Shown in pieces: positions 8,237 through 16,374 of a DNA stretch of 64,000 nucleotides. The DNA is from Echinicola soli (GTDB taxonomy: Bacteria > Bacteroidota > Bacteroidia > Cytophagales > Cyclobacteriaceae), in assembly GCF_006575665.1 (NCBI RefSeq), contig NZ_CP041253.1:4377001-4441000 (forward strand), in the 5' to 3' direction. The position numbers and the translations under genes are program-made. Position 1 is the stretch's first letter. Each line of letters opens with the position of its first letter. Below the pieces are notes generated by a model. That model was given only the letters and a program-made list of their open reading frames with translations. It was not told the DNA's origin and did no database searches.

Positions 8237-9162
8237 AGATTTACGAAGGCCTGGATCATTTTAAACCTGTCAAAAACGCCATTGTCACCAGTGGCACCTT
8301 TGACGGGGTGCACCTGGGACACCAAAAGATCCTTGACCGGATCGACAATATGGCAGAAAGAATGCGTGGAGAAACCGTTCTGATCACTTTTTGGCCTCAT
8401 CCCAGGCTGGTGCTTTACCCGGAAGAACACAATCTAAGACTGCTGACGACTTTTGAGGAAAAAGCACGGTTGCTCGAAATGTTTGGCATCGATCACCTGA
8501 TCACCATCCCTTTTACCAAGGACTTTTCTCAAATGACCAGTGAGGAATTTATCCAAAAGGTGCTGATCAAAAAAATCCAAACCGAGAAACTTGTCATCGG
8601 CTATGACCACCGGTTTGGCAAAAACAGGGAAGGCAGTTTTGAGCATTTGATGGCAAACAAGACCCGATATGGCTTTGAGATTGAGGAAATATCCCGGGAG
8701 GACATCGACAACGTCGGCATCTCCAGCACCAAAATAAGAGCAGCCTTATTGGAAGGAAATGTAAAGGAAGCAAATGAATTTTTAGGGAGGGAATATGAAC
8801 TAAACGGCATCGTCATCAAAGGCCAGCAAATCGGCCGCTCCATCGACTTCCCTACCGCCAATATCCATGTGCCGAACAATTATAAATTAATCCCGGGAGA
8901 CGGAGCTTATGCCGTGCGTGTAGGCGTAGGCCAGGAAATGTACAACGGGATGCTCAATATCGGCAATCGCCCCACTGTGGACGGCATCGAAAAAACGGTA
9001 GAAGCCCATCTTTTTGATTATAATGACAACTTGTACGATAAACAAATCACAGTTTATTTCACGGAATTTTTGAGACCGGAAAGAAAATTTGCAAATTTAG
9101 AAGAGCTAAAAGCTCAACTTGAAAGAGATAAGCAAAAAGCAAGGCATATTCTTGGTCTTTGA
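8233..9162 (+). CDS. ribF: Bifunctional riboflavin kinase / FAD synthetase
   Basis: Makes FMN and then FAD from riboflavin. The N-terminal nucleotidyltransferase has GTFDGVHLGHQKIL (residues 17-30), YDHRFGKNREGS and SSTKIRAAL; the C-terminal riboflavin kinase has GRSIDFPTANI and NIGNRPTV. Length 309 aa is normal. It overlaps truB by 4 bp and closes the five-gene operon. Confidence 0.95.
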   Translation: MKIYEGLDHFKPVKNAIVTSGTFDGVHLGHQKILDRIDNMAERMRGETVLITFWPHPRLVLYPEEHNLRLLTTFEEKARLLEMFGIDHLITIPFTKDFSQMTSEEFIQKVLIKKIQTEKLVIGYDHRFGKNREGSFEHLMANKTRYGFEIEEISREDIDNVGISSTKIRAALLEGNVKEANEFLGREYELNGIVIKGQQIGRSIDFPTANIHVPNNYKLIPGDGAYAVRVGVGQEMYNGMLNIGNRPTVDGIEKTVEAHLFDYNDNLYDKQITVYFTEFLRPERKFANLEELKAQLERDKQKARHILGL

Positions 9163-9316
9163 AGGTTGTAACGTTTTTATGTTAGAACCTTGGAAGGTTG
9201 TGGATAGGTAATCGATAGCGTAATTGGACATTTGCCTCCTGATCTTAGCATAACACTGTCAACTGCCTATCGGCTACTTTACTATAATAGCAAGGTTTTC
9301 CCTAAACGATAAAAGT

Positions 9317-10009
9317 ATGATCAACAAGACCGTAAATGGCGCCGATGAAGCCGTCAAGGACATTACCAATAATTCCGTTCTAATGTTGGGGGGCTTTGGC
9401 CTGTGTGGCATTCCGGAAAATTGCATCGATGCCCTGCTCAAAAAATCGCTCACAGGCCTTACCTGTATTTCCAATAATGCCGGTGTAGACGACTTTGGCA
9501 TCGGCCTGATGCTGAAGAAACGGATGGTCAAGAAGATGATTTCCAGCTATGTGGGTGAAAATGCAGAGTTTGAGCGGCAGCTGCTCAGTGGTGAACTGGA
9601 AGTAGAGCTTATCCCGCAAGGCTCTTTGGCAGAGCGTACCCGCGCAGGTGGTGCAGGGATTCCAGCATTCTTCACCCCTGCTGGTGTAGGAACAGAGGTG
9701 GCTGAAGGAAAAGAGATGAGAGAGTTTGACGGTAAGTTATATATCCTGGAGCGATGGCTAAAGGCTGATTTCTCCTTGGTCAAAGCTTGGAAAGGTGATG
9801 CTGCCGGTAACTTGATCTACAAAGGAACAGCCAGAAACTTTAACCCCATGATGGCCACTGCCGGTACCGTTACGATCGCCGAAGTAGAAGAATTGGTTCC
9901 GGCAGGAGAACTGGACCCAAACCAAGTACATACCCCGGGGATTTTTGTTCAGCGCATCTTTCAGGGAAATAATTACGAAAAACGAATTGAAAAACGAACA
10001 ATAAGATAG
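9317..10009 (+). CDS. scoA: 3-oxoacid CoA-transferase subunit A
   Basis: Alpha subunit of succinyl-CoA:3-oxoacid CoA-transferase, which moves CoA between succinyl-CoA and acetoacetate. The 230-aa protein has the subunit-A glycine-rich motif [13 protein letters not shown] (residues 22-34) and [21 protein letters not shown] (~100-120). Subunit B follows in the same direction after 258 bp, an unusually wide gap for this pair. Confidence 0.92.
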   Translation: MINKTVNGADEAVKDITNNSVLMLGGFGLCGIPENCIDALLKKSLTGLTCISNNAGVDDFGIGLMLKKRMVKKMISSYVGENAEFERQLLSGELEVELIPQGSLAERTRAGGAGIPAFFTPAGVGTEVAEGKEMREFDGKLYILERWLKADFSLVKAWKGDAAGNLIYKGTARNFNPMMATAGTVTIAEVEELVPAGELDPNQVHTPGIFVQRIFQGNNYEKRIEKRTIR

Positions 10010-10267
10010 AACGCGAATCACGCAGATGGAGCGGATTTTCACTGATCAATTTGTAGGGTTTACGCCACTAAAGCAAAAATAAGATGTGTCTGTCCGCACG
10101 ATGGTAATGCCCCTGTGGCAATAGTCCCTCGCGGAAACCTCCATATTACTGGAAATGATCGAATTATGGCAAGTGTATTCCGTGATAAGTAAATCCACCA
10201 TAATCTGCGGTACTTCCCCTGCCCAAGCGGATCAGCGTGTCATCCAAATCTCTAAACCCCAGCAACC
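10010..10267 (+). other. scoA-scoB spacer with a dispersed-repeat motif
   Basis: No gene is visible in these 258 bp. The start (about 10012-10045) carries a motif of the form ACGCGAATCACGCAGAT, and a similar CACGCAGATGATGCAGATT segment is found at 43796-43815. The rest shows no strong hairpin. It may hold a second promoter for scoB. Confidence 0.4.
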
Positions 10268-10924
10268 ATGCTCACTAAAGAACAAATTGCCCAACGGATC
10301 GCCAAGGAAATCAAAAATGGTCAATATATTAACCTGGGCATTGGCATCCCAACCCTGGTGGCCAACTACATCCCAGATGAAATGGAAGTCGTCCTTCAGT
10401 CCGAAAATGGCCTGCTGGGGATCGGCCCCTTCCCTACTGAAGACCAAGTGGATGCTGACCTGATCAATGCCGGCAAGCAGACCATCAGCATGGTCAAAGG
10501 ATCCGCACTTTTCGATTCTTCAGACTCCTTTGTCATGATCCGGGGAGGCCATGTGGACCTCACCATCCTGGGCGCCATGGAGGTGGCAGAAAACGGGGAT
10601 ATAGCCAACTGGAAGATCCCCGGCAAAATGGTCAAAGGTATGGGCGGTGCCATGGACCTGGTAGCTTCTGCTGAGAACATTATCGTCGCCATGCAGCACT
10701 GCAGCAGAGACGGCAAATCAAAACTGCTAAAGCACTGTACCCTCCCGATCACCGGCATCCAGTGTGTGCGTAAAATCGTCACCGACCTGGCCTTCCTCAA
10801 GGTCCTCCCCGAAGGCGGTTTCAAACTCCTGGAAAGAGCCCCCGGTGTCAGCGTGGAAGAGATCCAATCCAAAACGGAAGGCCGCCTAGTGATCGGCAAA
10901 GAAGTGCCGGAGATGGAGGTCTGA
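10268..10924 (+). CDS. scoB: 3-oxoacid CoA-transferase subunit B
   Basis: Beta subunit of the same CoA-transferase (218 aa). The catalytic Glu lies in VVLQSENGLLGIGP near residue 44, and GGHVDLTILGAMEVAENGDIANW is the typical subunit-B core. With scoA it lets the cell use or make acetoacetyl-CoA; a thiolase that could cleave the product is encoded at 60179-61360. Confidence 0.93.
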   Translation: MLTKEQIAQRIAKEIKNGQYINLGIGIPTLVANYIPDEMEVVLQSENGLLGIGPFPTEDQVDADLINAGKQTISMVKGSALFDSSDSFVMIRGGHVDLTILGAMEVAENGDIANWKIPGKMVKGMGGAMDLVASAENIIVAMQHCSRDGKSKLLKHCTLPITGIQCVRKIVTDLAFLKVLPEGGFKLLERAPGVSVEEIQSKTEGRLVIGKEVPEMEV

Positions 10925-11770
10925 TCCCCTTCCACGCCAGCGAAAACGCATTTAAAAAATTCAGTCCCTTTGGGGTTGCTAAATCTAGCCGTGTTTTCCT
11001 AGTCCAAGGATCGATCCATGAATGATGAATTCTTAAATCCCACCTAATCCCCTGTTAATGAGCCCTATTATCATAAAGTCGCTTGTAGCCATTAAGGCTG
11101 AAATCCTTCCTGACATTACCCCAGGGCAAGGCCTTGGGGGCATAAGCCCAAAAACATTCCGCTAACGCAGGCCGAAAGCCCCGCCCAGTTCTTCCATCTA
11201 GTCAAACAATATGCACGGGAAGATTTTTAGCTGGCCTTACAGGCCGCAGGTAGTCCCATCATCACCTATTACCAATTGGCCCAATGCGTTTCATTGGGCT
11301 GGATTAAACACCCATTTCAGGGGAGTGATTCAAAAAAACAACTTCCCTGATCCTGTTCAGTAAGTTGATATATTCCTATAACTGCAGAAAAGGTTAATAT
11401 GCACAACCAATGGTCAGCTGTCCAACCCTTGAGGATCAGGGAAATCGCTTTTAAAAAAATGTTGTATAAATCACAATTTCTAATGCGTTGTCATCCCGAC
11501 TTGAGGAGGGATCTCAATTTTAAATAAGAGATTCCTTCCCGATGTATCGGGATCGGAATAGCCTGCCCTCCACGAAATCCTTCAGCCTGTCCCGAAGGAT
11601 TTCGGGAGGACAGGCTGGAGGATATCGGGAACAAAGGCATTGTTAGAATGGCGTAGCTAGTGGAATACGCAATCGCTCATCTAAAAGCGATTTCCCTGCC
11701 TTCCACGCTATAGATTTTTTAATATTTCAAAAATTTAGTTATATTAAATTGTCAATTAACTTTTTGGATA
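10925..11770. other. 846-bp non-coding region left of the cassette island
   Basis: No convincing ORF. It holds the hairpin GCCCAATG/CATTGGGC (about 11279-11300), an inverted pair TTCCCTGATCCT (11344-11355) / AGGATCAGGGAA (11432-11443), and a 262-bp element bounded by 17-bp inverted repeats (listed separately). It separates host genes from the recombinase and probably contains the left end of the island. Confidence 0.5.
11437..11698. repeat. 262-bp MITE-like element with 17-bp inverted ends
   Basis: CAGGGAAATCGCTTTTA at 11437-11453 is repeated as its exact reverse complement at 11682-11698. The interior carries GTCATCCCGACTTGAGGAGG and a CTGTCCCGAAGGATTTCGGGAGGACAG hairpin, motifs related to the dispersed repeats at 33291 and 43858. 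No ORF. It may be a non-autonomous element or a nested set of REP-like hairpins. Confidence 0.5.
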
Positions 11771-12904
11771 TTGAGTATACTACGGTCTTCCATTAGTGTA
11801 GAGCATCTCTCGCATCGCGGACAAGAGGTCTTGGGGTTATTTTTTCCCTACGATACGAACCTGATCGATTTCAGCAAAAAACTGGGAGCAAAATGGAGCA
11901 AAACCAAACGGTGCTGGTGGATTCGAGACACCCAAGAAAACCGGCGTCGGCTGGAAGAAGAGCTATCTGGAGATGACAGGTATCCGGTGCCGACAATAGC
12001 TAAGGAAACGGCCGAAACATCTGTCTCCCAAAAGGACTTGGTGCCTAATGAATACCGTAATCGGCTAAAAAGAAGAAGGTATAGTGAAAGTACCTATAAA
12101 ACATACTGTTATCTTTTTAATGAATTTCTGCACCATATCCATCCCACCAGTCACTTTGACTTTAAGGAAAGCGATATCCGCAAGTATCAGGATTGGCTGG
12201 TACAGGTAAGGAAAGTATCCATCAGTACCCAAAACCAAGCCATCAACGCCATCAAATTCTATTTAGAAAAAGTAGCTATGGGCAAACGGAAGACCTACTA
12301 TATAGAACGGCCCATCAAAGCGAAAAAGTTACCGAGCGTACTCAGTGAAGAAGAGGTAATGGCCTTATTCAATGCCACCAAAAACCTCAAACATCTCACC
12401 GCCCTGAGCATGATCTACGGCAGTGGGATGCGCCTCAGTGAATTGTTGAATTTGAGGATTAGAGATATCGACACCAATAGGAACCTTATCTCGATCAGAG
12501 GGGGAAAAGGAAAAAAGGATCGGGTAACTTTACTGGGTGAAAGTATCAAGCCACTACTTCGCCAATACCTGCATACCTACAAGCCAAATTATTGGTTTCT
12601 GGAAGGGCCAGGCCGGCATCGCTATTCGGCAAGCAGCATTCGAAGCTTTTTAAAACGCAATGCAAAATCAGCAGGGATAACTGTCGAAGTGACGCCCCAT
12701 ATGCTAAGGCATTCATTTGCCACCCATTTATTGGACAGGGGGACGGATTTACGTTATATTCAACAATTGCTGGGGCATCACAGTCCCAACACGACGGCGA
12801 TATACACGCACGTGTCCACCAAAAATTTGCAAAACATCAAAAGTCCTTTTGACCAACTGACAAACGATAATCAACTGGATATTAACTATTTAAAAAACAA
12901 ATAA
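11771..12904 (+). CDS. Tyrosine recombinase, integron-integrase-like but lacking the IntI insertion
   Basis: A 377-aa tyrosine recombinase. Catalytic residues: R221 (GSGMRLSEL), K246 (GGKGKKDR), H310 and R313 (HMLRHSF), H336 (LLGHH) and Y345 (AIYTH). It ends IKSPFDQL, as IntI proteins end SPLD. The extra ~30-residue segment that true IntI carries before HTLRHSF is missing. Residues ~10-65 (LFFPYDTNLIDF...GAKWSKTKRCWWI) resemble a HARP-type annealing module, followed by a SAM-like core-binding domain. The start is TTG 11771; a later start is possible. It points into the attC-like array, the inverted layout known from Treponema integrons. Role inferred: cassette insertion and excision. Confidence 0.85.
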   Translation: MSILRSSISVEHLSHRGQEVLGLFFPYDTNLIDFSKKLGAKWSKTKRCWWIRDTQENRRRLEEELSGDDRYPVPTIAKETAETSVSQKDLVPNEYRNRLKRRRYSESTYKTYCYLFNEFLHHIHPTSHFDFKESDIRKYQDWLVQVRKVSISTQNQAINAIKFYLEKVAMGKRKTYYIERPIKAKKLPSVLSEEEVMALFNATKNLKHLTALSMIYGSGMRLSELLNLRIRDIDTNRNLISIRGGKGKKDRVTLLGESIKPLLRQYLHTYKPNYWFLEGPGRHRYSASSIRSFLKRNAKSAGITVEVTPHMLRHSFATHLLDRGTDLRYIQQLLGHHSPNTTAIYTHVSTKNLQNIKSPFDQLTNDNQLDINYLKNK

Positions 12905-12909
12905 CCAAT

Positions 12910-12950
12910 GGCGTATATACTCCAATTGAGTATATTAAGACGTTGTGGGC
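12910..12950 (+). other. attI-like recombination site
   Basis: Directly after the recombinase stop, TATACTC (12916-12922) and GAGTATA (12928-12934) form a perfect inverted repeat around CAATT, like paired recombinase-binding arms. A GACGTTGTGGGC core follows, with the cut expected between G12942 and T12943. The same ATTGAGTATA..A string occurs at the recombinase start codon (11770-11780). GTTGTGGGC is the exact complement of the R'' site GCCCACAAC of the first cassette, which marks this as the insertion point. Confidence 0.55.
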
Positions 12951-12966
12951 AATTTTAAAAAAAAAT

Positions 12967-13731
12967 ATGAACGAAAAAGAAAGATTAGAAAAACTGATTG
13001 AGAAAGGAAAAAGTGTATTGAATACACATAAACCAAATCCTTCGCATATGATTGGTTTTACTACTCTTGATAGCGGAAAATTCATTGCTTGGAAAACACA
13101 AGTTTTAAGTTTTTTTGGCGATATTCTTCCATTAGATAGTCCATATATTGAGACTTTTAAATCGAACGTTAAACAAGCATACAAAAGTTCAACACAAGAA
13201 GGAATTGGTATTTTAGAATCAGTTAAAGAGGATTTAAATTTTGGCTTAATTAATAAAGATACCAAACCAAAATTTGATCCGACAATTCCATTATTCAATC
13301 TTTTCGATAAATTCCATCAAATTGTAAGGCAATTGCGATACCGATATGATTCTCGTGAAACGCTAAATGTACACGATGAATACGATATGCAAAACTTATT
13401 ACATTCGTTACTTCATCTATATTTTGACGATATTCGACCGGAAGAATGGACGCCAAGTTACGCTGGAAAAAGTAGTAGAATGGATTTTTTATTAAAAGAT
13501 TACAAAATAATAATTGAAGTAAAGAAAACAAGAAAAGGTTTAACAGAGAGGGAATTAGGAACTCAACTGATTGACGATATTGCTCGTTATAAATCTCACC
13601 CAGATTGTGAAACTCTACTTTGCTTTACTTATGACCCAGAAGGACTAATTGGAAATCCAAGAGGTTTGGAAAACGACTTAAATAGACAAGAAGAAAACGG
13701 ACTAAATGTAAAAGTGATAATCAGACCGTAG
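12967..13731 (+). CDS. PD-(D/E)XK nuclease-domain protein (DpnII/MboI-type), cassette 1
   Basis: A 254-aa protein. The C-terminal half contains DEYDMQNLLHSLLHLYFDDIRPEEWTPSYAG and then the catalytic pattern D173 (RMDFLL) ... E184-V-K186 (IIIEVKKTR), as in stand-alone REase_DpnII-MboI domains found in defence islands. The N-terminal ~110 residues are helical and unassigned. No methyltransferase lies nearby, so it is unlikely to be a classic R-M enzyme. ATG 12967 is 25 bp after the attI-like cut; a TTG at 12943 would read through the core and is less likely. Markedly AT-rich compared with host genes. Confidence 0.75.
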   Translation: MNEKERLEKLIEKGKSVLNTHKPNPSHMIGFTTLDSGKFIAWKTQVLSFFGDILPLDSPYIETFKSNVKQAYKSSTQEGIGILESVKEDLNFGLINKDTKPKFDPTIPLFNLFDKFHQIVRQLRYRYDSRETLNVHDEYDMQNLLHSLLHLYFDDIRPEEWTPSYAGKSSRMDFLLKDYKIIIEVKKTRKGLTERELGTQLIDDIARYKSHPDCETLLCFTYDPEGLIGNPRGLENDLNRQEENGLNVKVIIRP

Positions 13732-13738
13732 AAAAACT

Positions 13739-13934
13739 GCCCACAACAAGGCATAATAGCAATAGCGAGAAAGTGCTTAACCAAAAATAGGTGCTTTTTT
13801 GTTCGCCAAAACCTTATTCTGATTTCCTTTTTTGTAAATTAGTCAATAAAATAAGGTTTTGGCTAAGGCAGTTGCCAAACGGAAAGGTTCGTGCTTTTCT
13901 ATTTCGCTACTGCGTTTATACCCGACCGTTGTCA
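13739..13934 (+). repeat. attC-like site 1 (196 bp)
   Basis: Begins GCCCACAAC (R'') and ends ACCGTTGTC (R'); inner arms AATAGCGAGAAAG and CTTTTCTATTTCGCTA pair imperfectly. R'' is the exact reverse complement of the start of cassette 1 at 12942-12950. Confidence 0.65.
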
Positions 13935-13977
13935 GTTTATACCTCCCTCCGGTCGGCATAAACTGACAATGGGCGGC
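13928..13977 (+). repeat. Mini-hairpin element, copy 1
   Basis: TTGTCAGTTTAT (13929-13940) and ATAAACTGACAA (13958-13969) form a perfect 12-bp stem around a 17-nt GC-rich loop (ACCTCCCTCCGGTCGGC), then GGGCGG. Identical copies lie at 16171 and 17971, always starting exactly at an attC core. Confidence 0.85.
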
Positions 13978-13995
13978 ATATAAAACATACTACAA

Positions 13996-14850
13996 ATGGA
14001 ATTCAACTACCAAGTCGACAATGAAAAATATTTCGAAGCAGTAAAGGTAATTCTTAGAAACAAGAAATGTGTTGATGCTCAGAACCTTCTAAATGGTGGT
14101 TCTTTTTCTGTTTCACAAACAGGGAAATTGGGGAAAAGATGGAATGCCTCAGAAGTTGATGTAGTTTTTTACATTAAAACCGAAGACTTAGAAAAATTGA
14201 CTCCAAAGATTGAGCAAGAGATATTATCAGCAGCAAACACCGCAATGCCCAAAAAAGCCGGTTTTGATTTTGAAAAGGTACAATTTGCTCCGAATATCGA
14301 AAATGATGATTCTGATCTTAGCAGTAAAACAGAAGAACTTATTGCAGAGATAGAACAAGAAGTCGACACTGTGCAGCTTGACCCTGATTTGATAAAAAAG
14401 GGAAAAGAGATGTCAAAAGCCTATATTCTTCTTTACACAATTGAAAATGTTCTTCGGGAATTTATTTTGAAAGTAGCTAATGACAAATATGGTCAGGACT
14501 ATTGGGATCAATTGACCATAACCAAAACAATTAAAGAAGGAGTTGAAATGAGAAAGAAGCAGGAAGAGAAGAATAAATATATCTCAGTGCGTGGTGGTAA
14601 TAATCTATTTTATTGTGACTTCAAAGAACTTGGTTTACTGATATCAAACAATTGGGACATATTTAAAAGTTTCTTTCCTACAACACATTGGATAGAAACG
14701 AAAATTAATGAATTAGGAGAATGCAGAAACTTAATCGCTCATAATAGTTACTTGGATGAACACAACAGAGACCTGATAAAAGTGAATTTCCAGAGTATCA
14801 TTAAACAATTGAAAAAACAAAAAAATACGACCGCACAACAATGGGTATAA
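13996..14850 (+). CDS. Swt1-type HEPN-domain protein, cassette 2
   Basis: A 284-aa protein. Residues ~138-275 match the Swt1-like HEPN pattern: KAYILLYTIENVLREFILKV, then HWIETKINELGECRNLIAH with the R244-x4-H249 ribonuclease motif. The N-terminal ~90 residues hold a short alpha/beta domain, followed by an acidic linker (IENDDSDLSS...EIEQEVDTV). HEPN proteins are commonly RNases in toxin and anti-phage systems; that role is inference here. The last residues (TTAQQWV) and the stop are encoded inside attC-like site 2. Confidence 0.72.
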   Translation: MEFNYQVDNEKYFEAVKVILRNKKCVDAQNLLNGGSFSVSQTGKLGKRWNASEVDVVFYIKTEDLEKLTPKIEQEILSAANTAMPKKAGFDFEKVQFAPNIENDDSDLSSKTEELIAEIEQEVDTVQLDPDLIKKGKEMSKAYILLYTIENVLREFILKVANDKYGQDYWDQLTITKTIKEGVEMRKKQEEKNKYISVRGGNNLFYCDFKELGLLISNNWDIFKSFFPTTHWIETKINELGECRNLIAHNSYLDEHNRDLIKVNFQSIIKQLKKQKNTTAQQWV

Positions 14851-14963
14851 AACATAGGGCGGACAGTGGTTTCCGCAAGTTTTCGTCTCTTAGCAAGCTT
14901 GGTTTCGGACGGACAGCTAAGTGCTTCGAAATGCCCTACGTTTCATACCCGAGACCGTTGTGC
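14832..14963 (+). repeat. attC-like site 2 (132 bp)
   Basis: GCACAACAATGGGTAT...GGGCGGAC at the left pairs with GTTTCATACCCGAGACCGTTGTGC at the right. It overlaps the end of the HEPN gene. The core GTTGTGC complements the left GCACAAC. Confidence 0.7.
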
Positions 14964-14990
14964 GTAATATGACCATCAAAATTTATCAGA

Positions 14991-16070
14991 ATGCAAGAAA
15001 GAGATTGGCTAGAAAAACTTTTCCAAAAATCACTAGAAAAAGCTAGACCAGATTTCGAATATACTGATGAAAATATTGAGAAATTATCTGAAATTATTGA
15101 AGAATCAATGCCTTCGATAATTACAATGTTTGAAAAACAAGTTCACAAGAAATCAAAAGCAATTCTCAAACAAAACAGAAAGGATATTTCAAAATTCAGG
15201 AAGAGGCTAAATAAGACTTGGAAATCTGCAATTGACCAATTAGAAATCTTCATCTCATTTAATTTAGAATATGGAGTTATAGTGTCCGATTCATACAGAC
15301 AAGAAAATCCAAACGATGTTAAGTTTGAAGCTCTTTTAAGATTACACGCAAGGTCGTGTCAAATAGCTTGTGAAATACTGGAATTAATTAAAGGAGGTTT
15401 TGCTGATGGAGCAATGGCAAGATGGAGAAGTCTATATGAAATATCAGTTCTTGCAAACTTTTTAGAAAAAGGAACTGAAGAACTTTGTCAAAGATACTTG
15501 GACTACTATTTCGTAGAAAATTATTTTGAGACATTAGAATATCAAAAAAATTGTGAACGACTTGGATATGAACCGCTTTCCGAAGAAGAAATAGAAGAAT
15601 CTAAAAATTTGGTCGAAGCCCAAAAGGAGAAATATGGAAATGATTTTGGAAAACTATATGGTTGGGTTGGAGATATTCTTCCTAAAAGGAAATGGAATTT
15701 TGCTGGCATAGAAGAAACAATAGAGTTTAAATGTATGCGCTCATTCTATAAAATGGCCAATAATTCTGTGCATTCTGGCGCAAAAGGATTCATATTCACA
15801 CTTGGACAGTACGACAGTAATGAAGTAATGTTAGCGGGACCGAGTAATTATGGTTTTGCAGACCCTGGACAAAATGCAGCGTTTTCTCTTTTTCAGACTA
15901 CTTTAACATTATCAGAATTCGAGACTTATTTGGAAGACTCTTTATATATAAAAATCGGAATGAATATGTTAGACAAGTTAAGTGAAGAATTTGTTAGAAT
16001 ACAGAAAAAAATAGAAGCAGAAGAAGATGAATTAAGAAATACTACGCACAACAACGTATATAAAAAATAG
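14991..16070 (+). CDS. DUF5677-family protein, cassette 3
   Basis: A 359-aa protein, mostly helical and highly charged. Residues ~110-175 (LLRLHARSCQIACEILELIKGGFADGAMARWRSLYEISVLANFLEKG) match the DUF5677 core, a family of unknown function often found in mobile and defence loci. Start ATG 14991 lies 33 bp after the attC cut. The last codons (HNNVYKK) and the stop lie in the next attC. The cassette begins TTGTGCGT and its attC begins with the complement ACGCACAA. Confidence 0.75.
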   Translation: MQERDWLEKLFQKSLEKARPDFEYTDENIEKLSEIIEESMPSIITMFEKQVHKKSKAILKQNRKDISKFRKRLNKTWKSAIDQLEIFISFNLEYGVIVSDSYRQENPNDVKFEALLRLHARSCQIACEILELIKGGFADGAMARWRSLYEISVLANFLEKGTEELCQRYLDYYFVENYFETLEYQKNCERLGYEPLSEEEIEESKNLVEAQKEKYGNDFGKLYGWVGDILPKRKWNFAGIEETIEFKCMRSFYKMANNSVHSGAKGFIFTLGQYDSNEVMLAGPSNYGFADPGQNAAFSLFQTTLTLSEFETYLEDSLYIKIGMNMLDKLSEEFVRIQKKIEAEEDELRNTTHNNVYKK

Positions 16071-16177
16071 CGGTTTAAGTGCTTAAATCAAAGTGATTTC
16101 CGTAAATTTATTTTCAATACCAAACCGAAAAGTGTGTTAATAAAATCCGCTACTTTTCATATACAAGACCGTTGTCA
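16046..16177 (+). repeat. attC-like site 3 (132 bp)
   Basis: ACGCACAACAACGTATATAAAAAATAGCGG at left (in two pieces: core GCACAAC 16046-16052, then GTATATgaaaaaTAGCGG-like arm) pairs with CCGCTACTTTTCATATAC and ends AAGACCGTTGTCA. The right core matches the mini-cassette that follows rather than this gene's own R'', as expected for a chimeric junction. Confidence 0.7.
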
Positions 16178-16350
16178 GTTTATACCTCCCTCCGGTCGGC
16201 ATAAACTGACAATGGGCGGGCGGCTCCGCCGCATGTCGCCGTTTCTGCACTCCCTACGGTCGCTACAAAACGACAACATGCGGCTAAATGCCATATTATT
16301 TCAAGATACTATGTATCTTTTCACAATACGGCACTTAGCCGCCCGCCCAT
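16172..16350 (+). repeat. ORF-less mini-cassette (hairpin copy 2 plus attC-like site 4)
   Basis: Starts TTGTCAGTTTAT at the attC 3 cut; ATAAACTGACAA follows at 16201-16212 and opens a GC-rich attC whose arms GGGCGGGCGGCT and AGCCGCCCGCCC pair, ending CCCATTGTGCG (16345-16355). No protein can be read here. It obeys the same end-complementarity rule as the coding cassettes (12 of 12 bases). Confidence 0.65.
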
Positions 16351-16374
16351 TGTGCGTCATTTGAGAAAACCAAA

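Noticed and set aside
11771..12904. The recombinase as an ordinary phage or conjugative-element integrase
   Set aside because: No phage, conjugation or relaxase genes are near, no tRNA target adjoins, and the following array has attC-like sites and cassette-end complementarity.
16134..16364. A 76-aa frame over attC-like sites 3 and 4
   Set aside because: It is built from the palindromes and mini-hairpin; no start context and no similarity in style to cassette genes.
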